Assembly: GCA_900155495.1 (NCBI GenBank) | Contig: FTLJ01000094.1 | Span: forward strand, 124,001-188,000 | Direction of reading: 5' to 3' | Source of the DNA: Porogramme epimiltina | Taxonomy: Eukaryota > Basidiomycota > Agaricomycetes > Polyporales > Polyporaceae | DNA length: 64,000 nt | Part shown: in pieces, positions 51,583-62,881 of the stretch | Layout: each line of letters opens with the position of its first letter | Numbering within the stretch: position 1 is the first letter of the stretch | Notes under the pieces: generated by a model | Told to the model about the DNA's origin: nothing | The model's database searches: none | Seen by the model: only the letters and a program-made list of their open reading frames with translations | Made by a program: the position numbers and the translations under genes

Positions 51583-52637
51583 TCTGCATAATCAACGTCA
51601 GCGCGACTGATCAAGAAAACTTTGGGAGCGCGTCTCAACGGCTTAAAGGGCTCGTTCTGACGCGTCCGCGCAGAGTCTGGGGGCTCATCTGAAGGAAATA
51701 CACGTACATGAGGGATTAGAACTGAGAGTAGGGGAGGGATGGGTCGTTAGAAGGTGGAGGGTGCCGGGGAGGGACAAAGTCAAAGCGGACACGCCGTTGA
51801 GGTCTAGGGCACCTATATTCGGTCGGAGATCGAATCGCCTAAACCCAACGTGGCTTCCGCCACCCCACAGAATCCCGACATGATCCTCTTCCATTGTCCC
51901 CTCCCTTGTGTTTACGACATTTCCTCTCCCTTATGACCTGCGTCGGCACTCAGTCATATCGCCTCAGGAATGCGTAAAAACCAGAGTGCAAGGGCTATTA
52001 GGGCGGGATAATCGAGGACCATACGAAAGGCTATCTTGCAAGCGCCCACGATCAATATCGCACGATTTCCGCGTGTCTAGCGGATGTTTTGTGACAAAGG
52101 CCGCTTTCACGGCTTCGAACTTCCCTCGTCTCCGTCGCGTTGCCGACATGCGTCTCGAGACTCCTTCTCAGAGTGTGCCGTCACAAATCGGTAGTTTTCT
52201 TTACTGAGCGAAGCCAGGCATTCGTAGCAAATGCACGTAAAGTCCCATCGTAAGGCCCTTCAATAACGGCGCCCGATGCACTATTCGGGTCATCGAAAAG
52301 CTTGTGCCGTGCCCATGTCCCTCACAGACATCCCCCATCTACTAGTGAATTCTTTCAGCATATATATATTGCACGCACCCCGGGAAAAGCTTCCCGCCTT
52401 GGAGGAATGTTAGGATCACCACCTAAGTTGGGCTATTTGACTGAAGCCGTACAGGGCGCCATATCAGGGACTTGTAACGCACGCCGTTATCGTCCCGACT
52501 CCCGAGGCGCGTATCGACAACGTCTGAGCCTGGGATGATGACACGGGCCGGGAGGAGTCACGTCCAAGTCAGCTTCAAAATGGTGTACAACCCTCTCAGA
52601 CTGCGCAGGAACAACGAGGACCGGGCGAACGCTGAAG
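51583..52637. other. Divergent promoter region of beta-tubulin and the HyuA-like gene
   Basis: A gap of about 1 kb with no recognised gene. Pyrimidine/purine-rich stretches near the tubulin start may be promoter elements. Confidence 0.4.
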
Positions 52638-55553
52638 ATGACCGCAAGGACAATACCGGACCGGTCCATCAGGATCTGCGCGGACCGAGGAGGCACGTTC
52701 TGCGATGTGCATGCATCCTTCCCTGATCCCGCAAGCCCCAACGAGCGCAAGGAGATCGTAGTCAAGCTCCGTACGTCCCCTGATTCCCATTGTGTGCACC
52801 CAACGTCTTATCCTATGTCTAGTCTCTCAGGACCCTGGCAACTATAGCGATGCGCCCACGGAGGGAATTCGACGAGTGCTTGAGATTGTTACAGGAGAGC
52901 AGATCCCTAGGGGTCAGATTCTGAACACAGACAAGATTGGTGAGTCTTTCCCTGGATACAAAAGTCCGCGAGACGACTAATTGTGGGTAGACTACATTCG
53001 ACTCTCTACAACCGTCGCGACCAATGCACTTCTTGAGCGCAAGGGTCATAAGCACGCCCTGCTAATCACCCGTGGCTTCAAAGACCTGCTCCTCATCGGA
53101 AACCAGTCGCGGCCCAAGATCTTCGATCTCAATATTCGCCGGCCGTCGCCTCTGTATTCGACAGTACTAGAAGTTGACGAACGAGTGACTCTGGTCGGCT
53201 ACACATCTGATCCTCAAGCTGAACAGCATGCCGTCCAGTTCGACGAGGCCGGGAAGGTGAAGAGGGGCTACCGCGGCAATGGGTGGGACCAGAAAGGCGA
53301 TGCGGAGGGCCCAGGCGAAGTCGTTCAGGGTTTGTCTGGAGAGGCGGTGAGGATCATGCAGAAGCCAGGTACGTACGAATCCTCAATACCCCCAGTGATC
53401 GATCCACGGTCTGCTTTCCTGTAAGGGAGGGGGAAGCCTGCTCCAGAGCAAAATGATGCATATGTCATGTGTCACCATGAGTGAATTCCACTCTACGCTC
53501 CAATGAGAGAGAGATTAGCTTTGTGTCCTAAGATCCTGGCGGGTCTATCATTTCTGTATATCCCTGCTGTGCTAACCTCTACCCCTATATTGCTACAGAC
53601 ATGGACAAAGTTCGTGAAGACCTGAAACGCCTCTATGAGGAGGGTTACCGGTCGATAGCCATCGTATTCTGTCACTCATACACCTATCCCGAACACGAAC
53701 TGCAAGTCGCCGCGCTCGCCCGTACCATCGGATTCTCGCATGTCTCCGCATCCTCTCAGCTCCTCCCAATGATCAAGATGGTCCCGCGCGGGGTGTCGTC
53801 AACCGCGGACGCGTACCTTACTCCTATCCTGCGCGACTACCTCGATGGCTTCTTCTCGGGGTTCGACTCGAAGCTCAAAGACGGCAAGGTCCGCAGCCCA
53901 CGCGTCGAGTTCATGGGTAGCGATGGAGGACTGCTAGATTTGAACAACTTCTCTGGACTCAAGAGCATTCTCAGTGGCCCTGCGGGGGGTGTTGTTGGGT
54001 ACGCGCTGACAAGTTGGGACGAGGAGGCGAAGATTCCTGTCATCGGGTGCGCATATAGCCCGTCATAAGCTTCCTCAGACTAACAACTGGTTATAGAATC
54101 GATGTGGGCGGGACTTCGACGGACGTATCGCGCTTTGCGGGGCGTTACGAAGTGGTCTATGAAACGACGACGGCAGGTGTTACCATCCAGTCCCCTCAGC
54201 TCGACATCAACACTGTCGCCGCCGGCGGAGGCTCGTGCCTGACATTCAGGAATGGCCTTTTCATGGCGGGCCCACACAGCGCAGGGGCTGAGCCAGGTCC
54301 AGCCTGCTACAGGTGAGACATATTCTTGAATGCAGCTTCACAACAGCTGAACGAGGAACGCAATGCAGGAAGGGTGGTCCTTTGGCAGTCACGGACGCGA
54401 ACCTAGTGCTCGGCCGGCTTGTCCCCGACTACTTCCCTAAGATCTTTGGCAAGTCTGAGAAGGAGCCCCTCGACATAGAAGCATCCCTCTCCGCCTTCGA
54501 GACCCTCTCACAGGACATCAATGCGAGCGTCAGTGAAGAGAAGAAGATGAACATGGACGAGATTGTCTATGGGTACGTCTTGCAGAGTACCTCCAGTTTC
54601 CTCTAGCTAATGGATCCTCTTTAGCTTCATCAAGGTCGCGAATGAGACTATGGCCAGGCCTATCCGTGCGCTGACAGAAGCTCGAGGGTACGCGACATCG
54701 AAGCATATGTATGTTCTAGTTTCAACTCTATTTTCTCTCAGACTGAGTCTGTCCCTAGTTTGGCAAGCTTCGGAGGGGCGGGCGGCCAGCACGCATGCGA
54801 GATCGCGCAGTTGCTCGGCATTAAGACGATCCTCATCCACCACTACAGCTCCATCCTTTCCGCGTATGGTCTCGCCCTCGCTGATCGGTACGAGCACCTA
54901 TACCCTGTTCTCTCCTGAACGGACCCTCACGGCTTGTTACGTTTTCCAGGGCATATGAACTGCAAGAGCCCTCCTCCACCTTCTTCACACCCGAGAACCG
55001 CCCAGCGCTGAAAGCTCGCCTCGACAAGCTCGACGCCCAAGTGCGCGAGGAGCTCAAGCGCCAGGGCTTCGAAGGCACGCGCGTGCACACGGAGCGCATG
55101 CTCAACATGCGCTTCGAGGGCACCGACACCGCGCTCATGGTCCTCCCCTCCCCCGCCGACGGCGACGGCGAGGAGGACTTCGCAGCAGCGTTCCGGCGCG
55201 TGTACAAGGCTGAGTTCGGGTTCTTGCTCGAGAGCAAGTCGGTCATCGTCGACGACGTCAAGGTGCGCGGGATCGGGAAGACGTTCGACACACTCGGAGA
55301 GTCGGTGTACAAGGAGGTCGCGCGGCTGGAGAAGAGGCCCGTCGACCGCTCGCGTGCGGACTCGACGTACAGCACGTACTTCGATGGGGTCGGGCGGGTG
55401 GACGACACCCCGGTGTTCTTGCTCACGTCGCTCGGCGTGGGGGACACGGTGCGGGGGCCGGCGATGATCATCGACAACACGCAGACTATCGTGATTATTC
55501 CGGGGGCGACGGCGGTGCTTACGAGCAAGCAGCTGTACATCACGCTAGAGTGA
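52638..55553 (+). CDS. Hydantoinase A half of a 5-oxoprolinase-type enzyme, without the B half
   Basis: ATP-dependent 5-oxoprolinase/hydantoinase family, A subunit. Nine exons (52638-52770, 52823-52939, 52991-53368, 53599-54046, 54097-54312, 54369-54572, 54625-54708, 54759-54887, 54950-55553) sum to 771 codons, 770 residues. Conserved blocks are [98 protein letters not shown] and [14 protein letters not shown]. The C-terminal part ends [13 protein letters not shown] and stops. Eukaryotic 5-oxoprolinases are single chains of about 1,250-1,300 residues with a HyuB half after this point. Here only about 245 bp follow before the GH45 gene, and no HyuB sequence was seen. It could be a truncated paralogue or a stand-alone A protein. 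Intron 3 is long (230 bp). Frame is intact throughout. Confidence 0.88.
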
Positions 55554-55798
55554 ACGGGGACGGGAAGGGAGGGAACGGAAACATTGGATTCGTGTGTACG
55601 ATCTCTGTGTAGCATTACAGGAATGCAACCAATGACAGCCTTTCACAATACACTACGGCCGCCATCACCCTTAGATCAGCGCGGGGGTGCAGCCGGACTT
55701 GCTCGTCAGTTCCGAGGGGCAGTTCACCTGCTTGTACGTCGTCGTCCTGCACGGGAATCCAGTCAGCGGTCGGTGTATTGGAATAAGAGGGGTCCGTC

Positions 55799-56777
55799 CT
55801 ACCACTCGTTGATATCGCCACCAGCCCTAAACCGAGAAGCCCATTGTTAGCACTCAGTCGAGTGGTGTCTGCGTATGTTCACTCACCACTGCCAGCGCCA
55901 ATGGCACCCGGCTTGCAAGTTGGACGGGAGCTGGTCGCACTCCGCGTCCGAAGTGACGCCTGGGGATGATCGATGAACCGTGAGTCAATGTTGTGCAGAA
56001 GCTTGGGACTGCCGCAGGACACTGACCTCCGTATTGGCGGCCCCAACCGTTAGTGGGTGCTCCGTATTGGGCGGTGCAGGCGTTGAAGTCTGCGCTCACG
56101 GGTTCAGAATACCTCACCCGCGTGAATGTAGAAGTCATCTCACCGCCGACACCTCCACCAGGGGTCTACGTGATCTTTGTGAGTGAGAAGCAGGAGGACG
56201 GGCTTATGACGGGCACTCACATAGATGTCAAAATCGACCTCAGTAATACCTACAATGCCGACTGTCAGCAAAAGCCCTCTCGAACCCCGATCGGACTCGA
56301 CCCAAGTAAGTACAGTACCTCCGGCGTTGATCGCCTGCACGATCATGCCCTTGCCTTCGCCCGCGCCGCTTGTCCACGTGAACTGGAAGCACTTGCAGCA
56401 GTTGTCCGTCGCGGTGTTCCCGTGGCCCGCGAAGCCGTACGAGAGCGTGGCGTTGACGATCATAGGCTGGTACTTGTCGCACGAGAACGCGAGCGCGCCC
56501 GACGACGCGAAGCACGCGTTCTGCGCGCCCGCGGCCGCCGGCTGGTTGTTCTGGCTGCAGGACTGCACGGGGCCTTTCGCGCCTGGGGAGAGGTTCGAGG
56601 CGTACCCGCAGGCGGGCTCGCAGCTGGGTGAGGACGACGGGGAGAGTGTCAGAGTGGGGACAGACACTGGCGTGAATGAGGGACGGCGTACCAGTCCCAG
56701 GTCGTGGTGGTGGTGCCCGCCGTCTGAGCGGACACGAAGGAGGCAGCGGTCAGAGCGAAGAGGATGAACTTGAACAT
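55799..56777 (-). CDS. GH45 endo-beta-1,4-glucanase, single-domain
   Basis: Secreted cellulase of glycoside hydrolase family 45. Seven exons (56777-56692, 56623-56319, 56249-56221, 56165-56144, 56089-56027, 55959-55887, 55826-55799) sum to 202 codons, 201 residues. The signal peptide is MFKFILFALTAASFVSA. The hallmark TWDCCEPACGY carries the first catalytic Asp and spans intron 1. DNCCKCFQFTWTSG and GKGMIVQAINAGG follow. VDFDIYTPGGGVG carries the second catalytic Asp. FNACTAQYG, CDQLPSNLQAGCHWRWQW and a short end GGDINEW complete the protein. The W-D-C-C motif and spacing resemble the classical (subfamily A/B-like) fungal enzymes. There is no cellulose-binding module or linker. Exons 3 and 4 are only 29 and 22 bases. 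A TATA box lies upstream. Confidence 0.9.
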
Positions 56778-56838
56778 GTTCAGGCGCGACTTAGAGGAGG
56801 ACCTAAAGTCTTGCTGTGACAGGCCGCTATGGTTGGTG

Positions 56839-56845
56839 TTTTATA
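56839..56845 (-). promoter_or_regulatory. TATA box of the GH45 gene
   Basis: TATAAAA on the minus strand, about 62-68 bases before the ATG at 56777, a normal distance for a strongly regulated secreted-enzyme gene. Confidence 0.5.
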
Positions 56846-57545
56846 CTCCTAGTAATCGAGAGATGGAATTAGAAACGAGGACCACGGGGTGGTTCCTGGT
56901 GTTTGAGGGTCGCGGAAGTTGTTTGCCCACAGGTAGTTTTTCCGGTGGCGCATTTTAGAACCACCAACGGTATAGCCAGTTGGTGACCCCCTTCGCGAGG
57001 ACGGGACGAGGGGTTTACTTTTCGGCGGGAAGTACGTGACCGCGTCTACGTCAGATGGTGATGTAATGTGTAAGCTTGGTGCTCTGCCTCTGCTCTTCTG
57101 GTCTAAATCGTCCGCAGGCGTCTTCCGAAGATGAACCCGTTTGGGATTACGCACCCTTTCCCGCATTTTTAGCAATGGGAACTCGGCACGGCTGCCACAT
57201 GAGCACCCACGGGCTGCTACATCGGCGGCTAAAGCGGATAGCACAGCCCGACGAGGACACGATGTTGAACCGTTGACCAGGATCTTTCGCTCGGGATTGC
57301 AAAGCCGTCGTGTTGCACGCGCCGTGGCGGGGCTCGTGGTCGTCAGATGATGGACGCACCAGCTGGGCGGTAGCGCTTCGACATAGGTTATTTCAAGCGG
57401 GTGCAAAGGATAGCATTTGACAGAGCAACGGACAGCATCGTGAAGGTAGATATAAATGACAGATCTGCAGAGCCTGCCGAGCAAAGGTCGGCACAACAGC
57501 CTTGGACGGATGGTTGCCATGCGGAAGGAACTCACGAAGGGACAT
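56846..57545. other. Upstream region of GH45 / 3' flank of the FCP1-like gene
   Basis: No gene seen. A 465-codon minus frame at 58246-56849 crosses it but is an out-of-phase shadow of the FCP1-like gene. Confidence 0.45.
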
Positions 57546-59428
57546 TCAGTGCTCCAACCCATGCTCGGCTGGTATACCCAGCGCATCCAACGCCTCTCGA
57601 CCCCGCCCAGTCCAATAGGCCAGCACCTCCCTATCCTCGAACCACATCTTCTGAGCAGCATCCTCAGCACCGTCTTCTGCCTTGTTAGTTGTAGCAGGCG
57701 CCGTCTCCACGTCGTTCCCCGTAGCCTCTGCATCAGCACTGGGGCCTCGCCGCCGCTGTCGCTTCTTGCCCTTAGGGCTGTGGTCGACCCCGGCACCTGC
57801 GTCGTCCTTGACCGAGAGATCGCTTCCCTCAGATTGATGCCCAGAGTCATCTTCCGCGTCTGCAGCGGTCGGTGGTGCGGGATCAACAGACGAGGCGTCC
57901 GCCCGCGGTTCGCGGGGAGGGGTGGTAGACGAGGGGCTGCGCGCGCCCCACAGGCCCCCAGTGCGTATCCACGACGCGACGTTCGCCTGGTGTCTGATCT
58001 CGCTGAGCACACCGACGACTGCGAGCAACGTCTCGTCGTACGAGACAACGGGTTTACCGCCCGCGCTGAGCTCCTCGAGGCGCGCCGCGCGCTTTTGCAA
58101 CTTCTTCTCCTTGCGCTTGCGCTTCTTTGACGAGTCTGCAGTAGAGGCGGCTTCCGGGTCTTCATGCACGACACCATTGGGACTGCCACTGGGGTTATCC
58201 ACTGCCGTGGGCTCGGCGTCGAGTGCAGGGGGTATTTCTGTAGCATCGTCGGCCTTAGCTCCAGCTTCCTCGTCCTTGACTTCAGCCTCCCCGCCCTTGG
58301 CTTCAGCCTCCTCGACCATGACTTCGACCTCCTCGCCCTTAGCTTCGGCCTCGGCCTTCATCGCGTCAAGTTGTTGACGGGCTTCCACGGCGGTAGCCCA
58401 ATCTTGCTCCTTCAACAGGCTCTCGAGGTCTTTCGCGCGTTGATCGCCTGTGTACTCCCCAATGCAGACATGATTGTACGGTTGTAGTTCCGCTTTGCGT
58501 GGAGAGTCGTCCAGAAGGAGAGTCGTCAGAGCCGAGTGGGGTTGTGGGTAAGGGATAGGTTGGTCGACATCATCGCCGTCAGGGCGCGCAGGACTTGGAG
58601 ATGCTGAAGAGGACGCATGGTGGGTGCTGGCGATAGAAGAGTGCGGGGATGGTATAGGATCGGTGGTGGAGACCTTAGGGAGCAGGAGGGACCACGGCTT
58701 CACTAGATCCTTAGTTGTTTGCACTTTTCGGACTGTCCGCACCGTCAGGCAAACTGCGATAAAAAGAGAAGAGAGCACTCACAGTAGCTATCGCTCGACA
58801 ACCCAAGCGTATCCCTTGCCCACACCGCGAGCATGTTCTTCCTATCCTCCCCAAAGCACTTGTCGACCATATCATCCACGCTATGGGGTTGCGCAGAGGA
58901 CCAGACCATCACGTCCAGCCATGCCTTCGTCTCGGGAGCGAACACGTACTTGCGGAACGCGCCCATGTACGGGCGCGGGTGTACTGCACGTAGGCGGGGG
59001 AGGACGTTCCCGCCCGCGTCGCGCTCATGATATCCGCGCTGCTTCGGGCGGGGTACGTGAGGAGAGCGGTGAAGGAGGGTGCCGTTGAGGTCTAGCACGA
59101 GCAGCTTGCGCAACGACGTGGGGTCCTCGACGCGCGTGGGCGGTTGCTCAGCGAGGGCGAGGTAGACGGGGGAGGGCAGCTGCGGAGGCGGAGGGGTTGG
59201 TGTACGTGGTCTCTCGCGCATTGCGCGCGGCGCGCGCGGTGGTGATCTGAGGGGCGGTTGAGAGTAGGAGGAGCTGGGCTCCATATGTTTACGTTTGCGG
59301 GGGAAACGGTCCGGAGAACTTGAGGAATGGTCTACCGCTCGAGGTGAGTTAGGGGCGAAGGCACCCGCGAGAGAAGAACGGACCTTTGAAAGACGTCTGC
59401 GAGGACGACGGCGGGACTTGAGTGCCAT
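57546..59428 (-). CDS. FCP1/NLI-interacting-factor-type HAD phosphatase-like protein
   Basis: Member of the CTD-phosphatase-like (FCPH) branch of the HAD superfamily, probably nuclear. Two exons (59428-58783 and 58732-57546) sum to 611 codons, 610 residues. The basic N-terminus (MALKSRRRPRRRLSKVRSS) may carry a nuclear signal. A Pro-rich stretch is followed by the FCP1 core: motif I KLLVLDLNGTLLHRSP, then RPYMGAFRKYVF, WLDVMVWSSAQPHSVDDMVD and KDLVKPWSLLLP. LTTLLLDDSPRKAELQPYNH carries the DD of motif III. Motif I reads D-L-N-G-T: the second Asp of DxDxT is Asn. The C-terminal half is acidic and low complexity with a basic block (KKRKRKEKKLQKRAARLEEL). The start is the first ATG that gives the basic N-terminus; a longer open frame upstream exists. 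Confidence 0.82.
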
Positions 59429-59796
59429 CGTCTTCACTGTAAGCGGCCGGGTCGGAGTATGGCGCTCCGCGATGTCGGTTATGGCGGCCATGGCGATGGG
59501 GCCCGACCATGGCGAAGAGGGTGCGCAAGCTGAGGCCGCGGAGGCGCAAAGGAAGGATTCCGCACAAGCTGGGTGCCAGGACTGGTTGGTGGGCGTTGGA
59601 CTTGGGAGCACGTCCCCGCCGCCTACCGCAGCGACGCCAGGCTTCGAAACGCGAGGGTCACGCCTGCGTCACACCTCGTGACAGGCCCAGCACGTAGCGC
59701 GATCACTCGACGCGCCGCCGCGACGTGAGTCGGTGTCCGCGACGGTCACCTTCGCCTTGACGTCGTGCACGCGGGCTCCCTTCTTTCTCTCCTGCC
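59429..59796. promoter_or_regulatory. Divergent promoter region, FCP1-like gene and PfkB kinase
   Basis: About 370 bp between two divergent ATGs, GC-rich with no clear TATA box. Inferred to hold both promoters. Confidence 0.4.
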
Positions 59797-61780
59797 ATGG
59801 CTCGTCTTCGTCGCGACACCCAGGACTCGACAGGCGCAACCACCCACCGACCCTTGCGGGTCGTCGCGTCCGGCACGCTCTTCGTAACACACAACCTCGG
59901 CCTGCCGACCCACCCCAACCCCAATTCAGCCGTACGCGCGCACTCCGTGTCGCGCGTGCGCGGAGGCTCTGCGGGCACATGTCTCTCCATCATCGCGCAG
60001 TTTCCCGCCGTCGAGGCTTCCCTGGTCGCACCCCTCGGAGGCAACGAGGATGGCAGGCGGATCATTGCGGAGCTTGAGGCAGAACGGGTCAGCACACGTT
60101 ACTGCAAGGTTTGGCCTGAGGCAGGCGTGCCTAGCGCCTGGGTGCTCCATGCAGGTAAGTCCCACCCCTCGCCCGTCAACTTGTCATTGTGTCGAGTAAG
60201 ATGTGTCTGTGTAGATGATACCGACAGCCGCACCGTCATCAACAACAACCCGGTGCCTGACATCACGCACGAGGAGTTCATCTCCCTCACGGGCCCTCTC
60301 CTCGTCCCGGAGAATTATGCGTATCTGAATGCGCCCTCCGCTTCGAACCCCCAGGGGGCCCCGCAGCAGCTTCCTATGGGGAACACGCTCGGAACGTCGG
60401 CACCCCGCACATCGACATCGGGATCAGGTCCATCCACTCCGACGGCGCGTCTCATCCCAAATAGCCCCGCGCCCATCGACTGGGTCCACTTCGAAGGCCG
60501 TTCAGTGAAAACGACGTTGAGCAATATTATGGGCCTCGACGGCCTAGCGCGCGAACGCAAATGGCGTTCACATTGCGTCTTCAGCATCGATGTCGGGCGG
60601 CGCGCACGGCAGGGAGTCGAAGCGGTACGTCCTGTCCTACATTGACACAACGAGCATGCTACGGGTCGAGCGAGTTCGCTATGTGTGGATCTATACCCAT
60701 GCGACTGCGGATGCGGGCACGGGACAAACCCTCATGTATATCCAGACATGTTTCATCTTCCCGTGGCATGCTCTCGTCCTATTCTCGGGCTCTGTCCTCA
60801 GTAGCAGACCTCTGACATCACTCCTGCGCACGCATATAGCTCATCCCACATGCGGACGTACTCTTCCTCAACCAGCACTACGCGCGCGCGCACTCGCCCC
60901 AATACGCGTCCTCCCCGCGCGCGTTCCTCCTCTCGCTCACCGCCATTGCACCCCCGCACGCGCTCCTCATCGCACACTGGGGCGAGGACGGCGCAGCGGT
61001 GCTCTCCGTGCCTACGCGTGAGTACTTCCAGGCGTCGGGCTGGGCAGAGCCCGCCGCTCCCCCTCCCCAGCCCCAGCCCCAGCCCCAGACACGGGGAGGG
61101 ATGGCGCCGGCCGGGCCGGGCGAGGCGGACATGCGCAGCGTCCGGACGGGGAGCGACTTCTGGGCGGGCGGGCACGAGACGGAGTCGTCTAGCATGTTCA
61201 CCGCGGAGCTGCTCCAGCCGCAGCAGCAGTCGAGCCCCGCCCAGGCCAAGAGCAAGCAGAAGCAGAAGCAGACGTGGCGCGAGCGCGACCGGGGGCGCGC
61301 GCGGAACGGCAAGGGGCGCGCGTACGAGGACGACGAGGACGAGGGCTCGTCGGACTCGGACGGGACGCAGATCGCGGGCGAGGGCGGCGGCGTGCGCCCG
61401 GCTCTTGCGGCGGCCCGGGCGCGTGGCGGGCAGGGGCAGGGGCAGGCGAGCGAGGTCGTGGACGAGGTGGGGGCGCAGGACGCGTTTGTTGCGGGGATGA
61501 TGTGGGCGCTGACGAGGAGGCTGCTCCCGGGAGAGCCGTACACGCCGTCGGCGGCGAACCGCGATGCGTCTGCAGTGGATGGGGACCAGAAGGGGAGGTG
61601 GAGGTTGGAGGAGTGTCTTAGGTGCGTGTTTGATGTAGTCATTTGTGGAGTGTCAGGTAGACTAACAGACGTGCTTTCAGGTTCGCGACTGAGCTGGCGG
61701 GGAGGAAGGCCAGACGCAAGGGATGGAACGGGCTGGCCGATGATATGGCCAACGCTGGGTGGTTTAACCTTGAGGTGTGA
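59797..61780 (+). CDS. PfkB-family carbohydrate kinase, ketohexokinase-like
   Basis: Ribokinase-fold sugar kinase, closest in design to fungal ketohexokinase-like proteins; the exact sugar is not known. Four exons (59797-60154, 60215-60624, 60840-61621, 61681-61780) sum to 550 codons, 549 residues. Recognisable parts are GTLFVTHNLGLPTHPNPNSA, RVRGGSAGTCLSIIAQFP, STRYCKVWPEAGVPSAWVLH, DTDSRTVINNNPVPDITHEE, IDWVHFEGRSVKTTL, CVFSIDVGRRARQGVEALIP, HADVLFLNQHYARAHSP, LLIAHWGEDGAAVLSVP and the PfkB signature VGAQDAFVAGMMWAL. The signature has Gln for the third residue of GAGD, keeping the catalytic Asp. An insertion of more than 100 residues rich in Gln, Ala, Pro and acidic residues lies before the signature. 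Intron 2 is long (215 bp). Confidence 0.85.
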
Positions 61781-62881
61781 TCTCTGTGGACATTTATGCT
61801 CGGATGTTTCTTGCCGTATAACCCTTCAATACGCTACGGTATACCCCTGTAAGTCTGCTACATACTATAATGTTGTTGTTCTGCTGCTTAGACCTAGGCA
61901 CACTCAAATCTCTCACGGCCTAATGACAATACCACTACCACTACCAGATATTTGTGTTCTACCTCCATCCTCCACATTCATTCTGGAGGATATAAGAACC
62001 GGTTCCTCGCCCTTTATGTAAACCCTTCCTCGCTCCAGGAACACACTGATTTTGACTGTTAGGCGTAGATCTTGATAACCAATTGAGCGACGTGGCGATG
62101 CGCTCCAAATTGGAGTACACCAGACAGCTCCACTCTCAACAACCTCGCCAGAATGCTTCACTGCACCTCTCGCAAATAGCGAGTAGGTCTCAAGTGCACC
62201 GCGTCCTATACGCATAACAACAGGCTAGTGATGATCGCAGACGCGGAAGGTTACGACGGTCCGAGCGTCGTGCCGCAGGTCAGGCAGTGTTCCGCTGCTC
62301 ATCACCATCATTACTCACGCTCGCTCTTACAGTCACGACACACGGGGGGCCGCTACACCTCCCCCAGGGCTGGACGTCTCTAGCCGGCAGTAGTCCATGA
62401 ATCAATGATGCGCTACGACCCCCGGTGCACATGGAACGCGCTTCGACGACGCTTCTCAACTCGCGGCCATCCCTCCCGTGATCCTCCCAGGCGAGGCCAT
62501 GGGATTCATGGCTGATCCCAGAGAAGAGCGGGTCCATGCAGGTCTATGCGCCCCGGGCTCGCCTTCGCACATCACTCGCCATCCCTCGGATCCGGTCGTC
62601 CCTGGCAACTCGTCTACGGCCCGGGAAGGCTCGAAACAAGAGCGACACTGCTTTGCGCTACTCCACCCCGCGGCGAGGTTGAGCCCGTCAGCAGGACGCG
62701 CCTGTGTCACGCTGCGGCGGTCGCAGGTGCGACATCAATAAATACGGGCACGGGGGCTTCGTATGACGCCATCTATTTCGCTTCCCGGGGCCCCTTCCTC
62801 GAGCCTTTCGTACTTATACCCCACCTTTTCGACGGGCTCCTTTTCTTCGTTTGCGCCTCTTCTACTTCACCGCTGCCCGCA
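61781..62881. other. Intergenic before the GH76 gene
   Basis: A 1.1-kb gap between two plus-strand genes. No recognisable gene; an open frame of 218 codons (62546-63202) is an out-of-phase shadow running into the GH76 gene. Confidence 0.4.

Noticed and set aside
56849..58246. 465-codon open frame on the minus strand
   Set aside because: It overlaps the FCP1-like gene in another phase, has an Arg/Ser/Pro-rich composition typical of a GC-rich shadow, and shows no domain.
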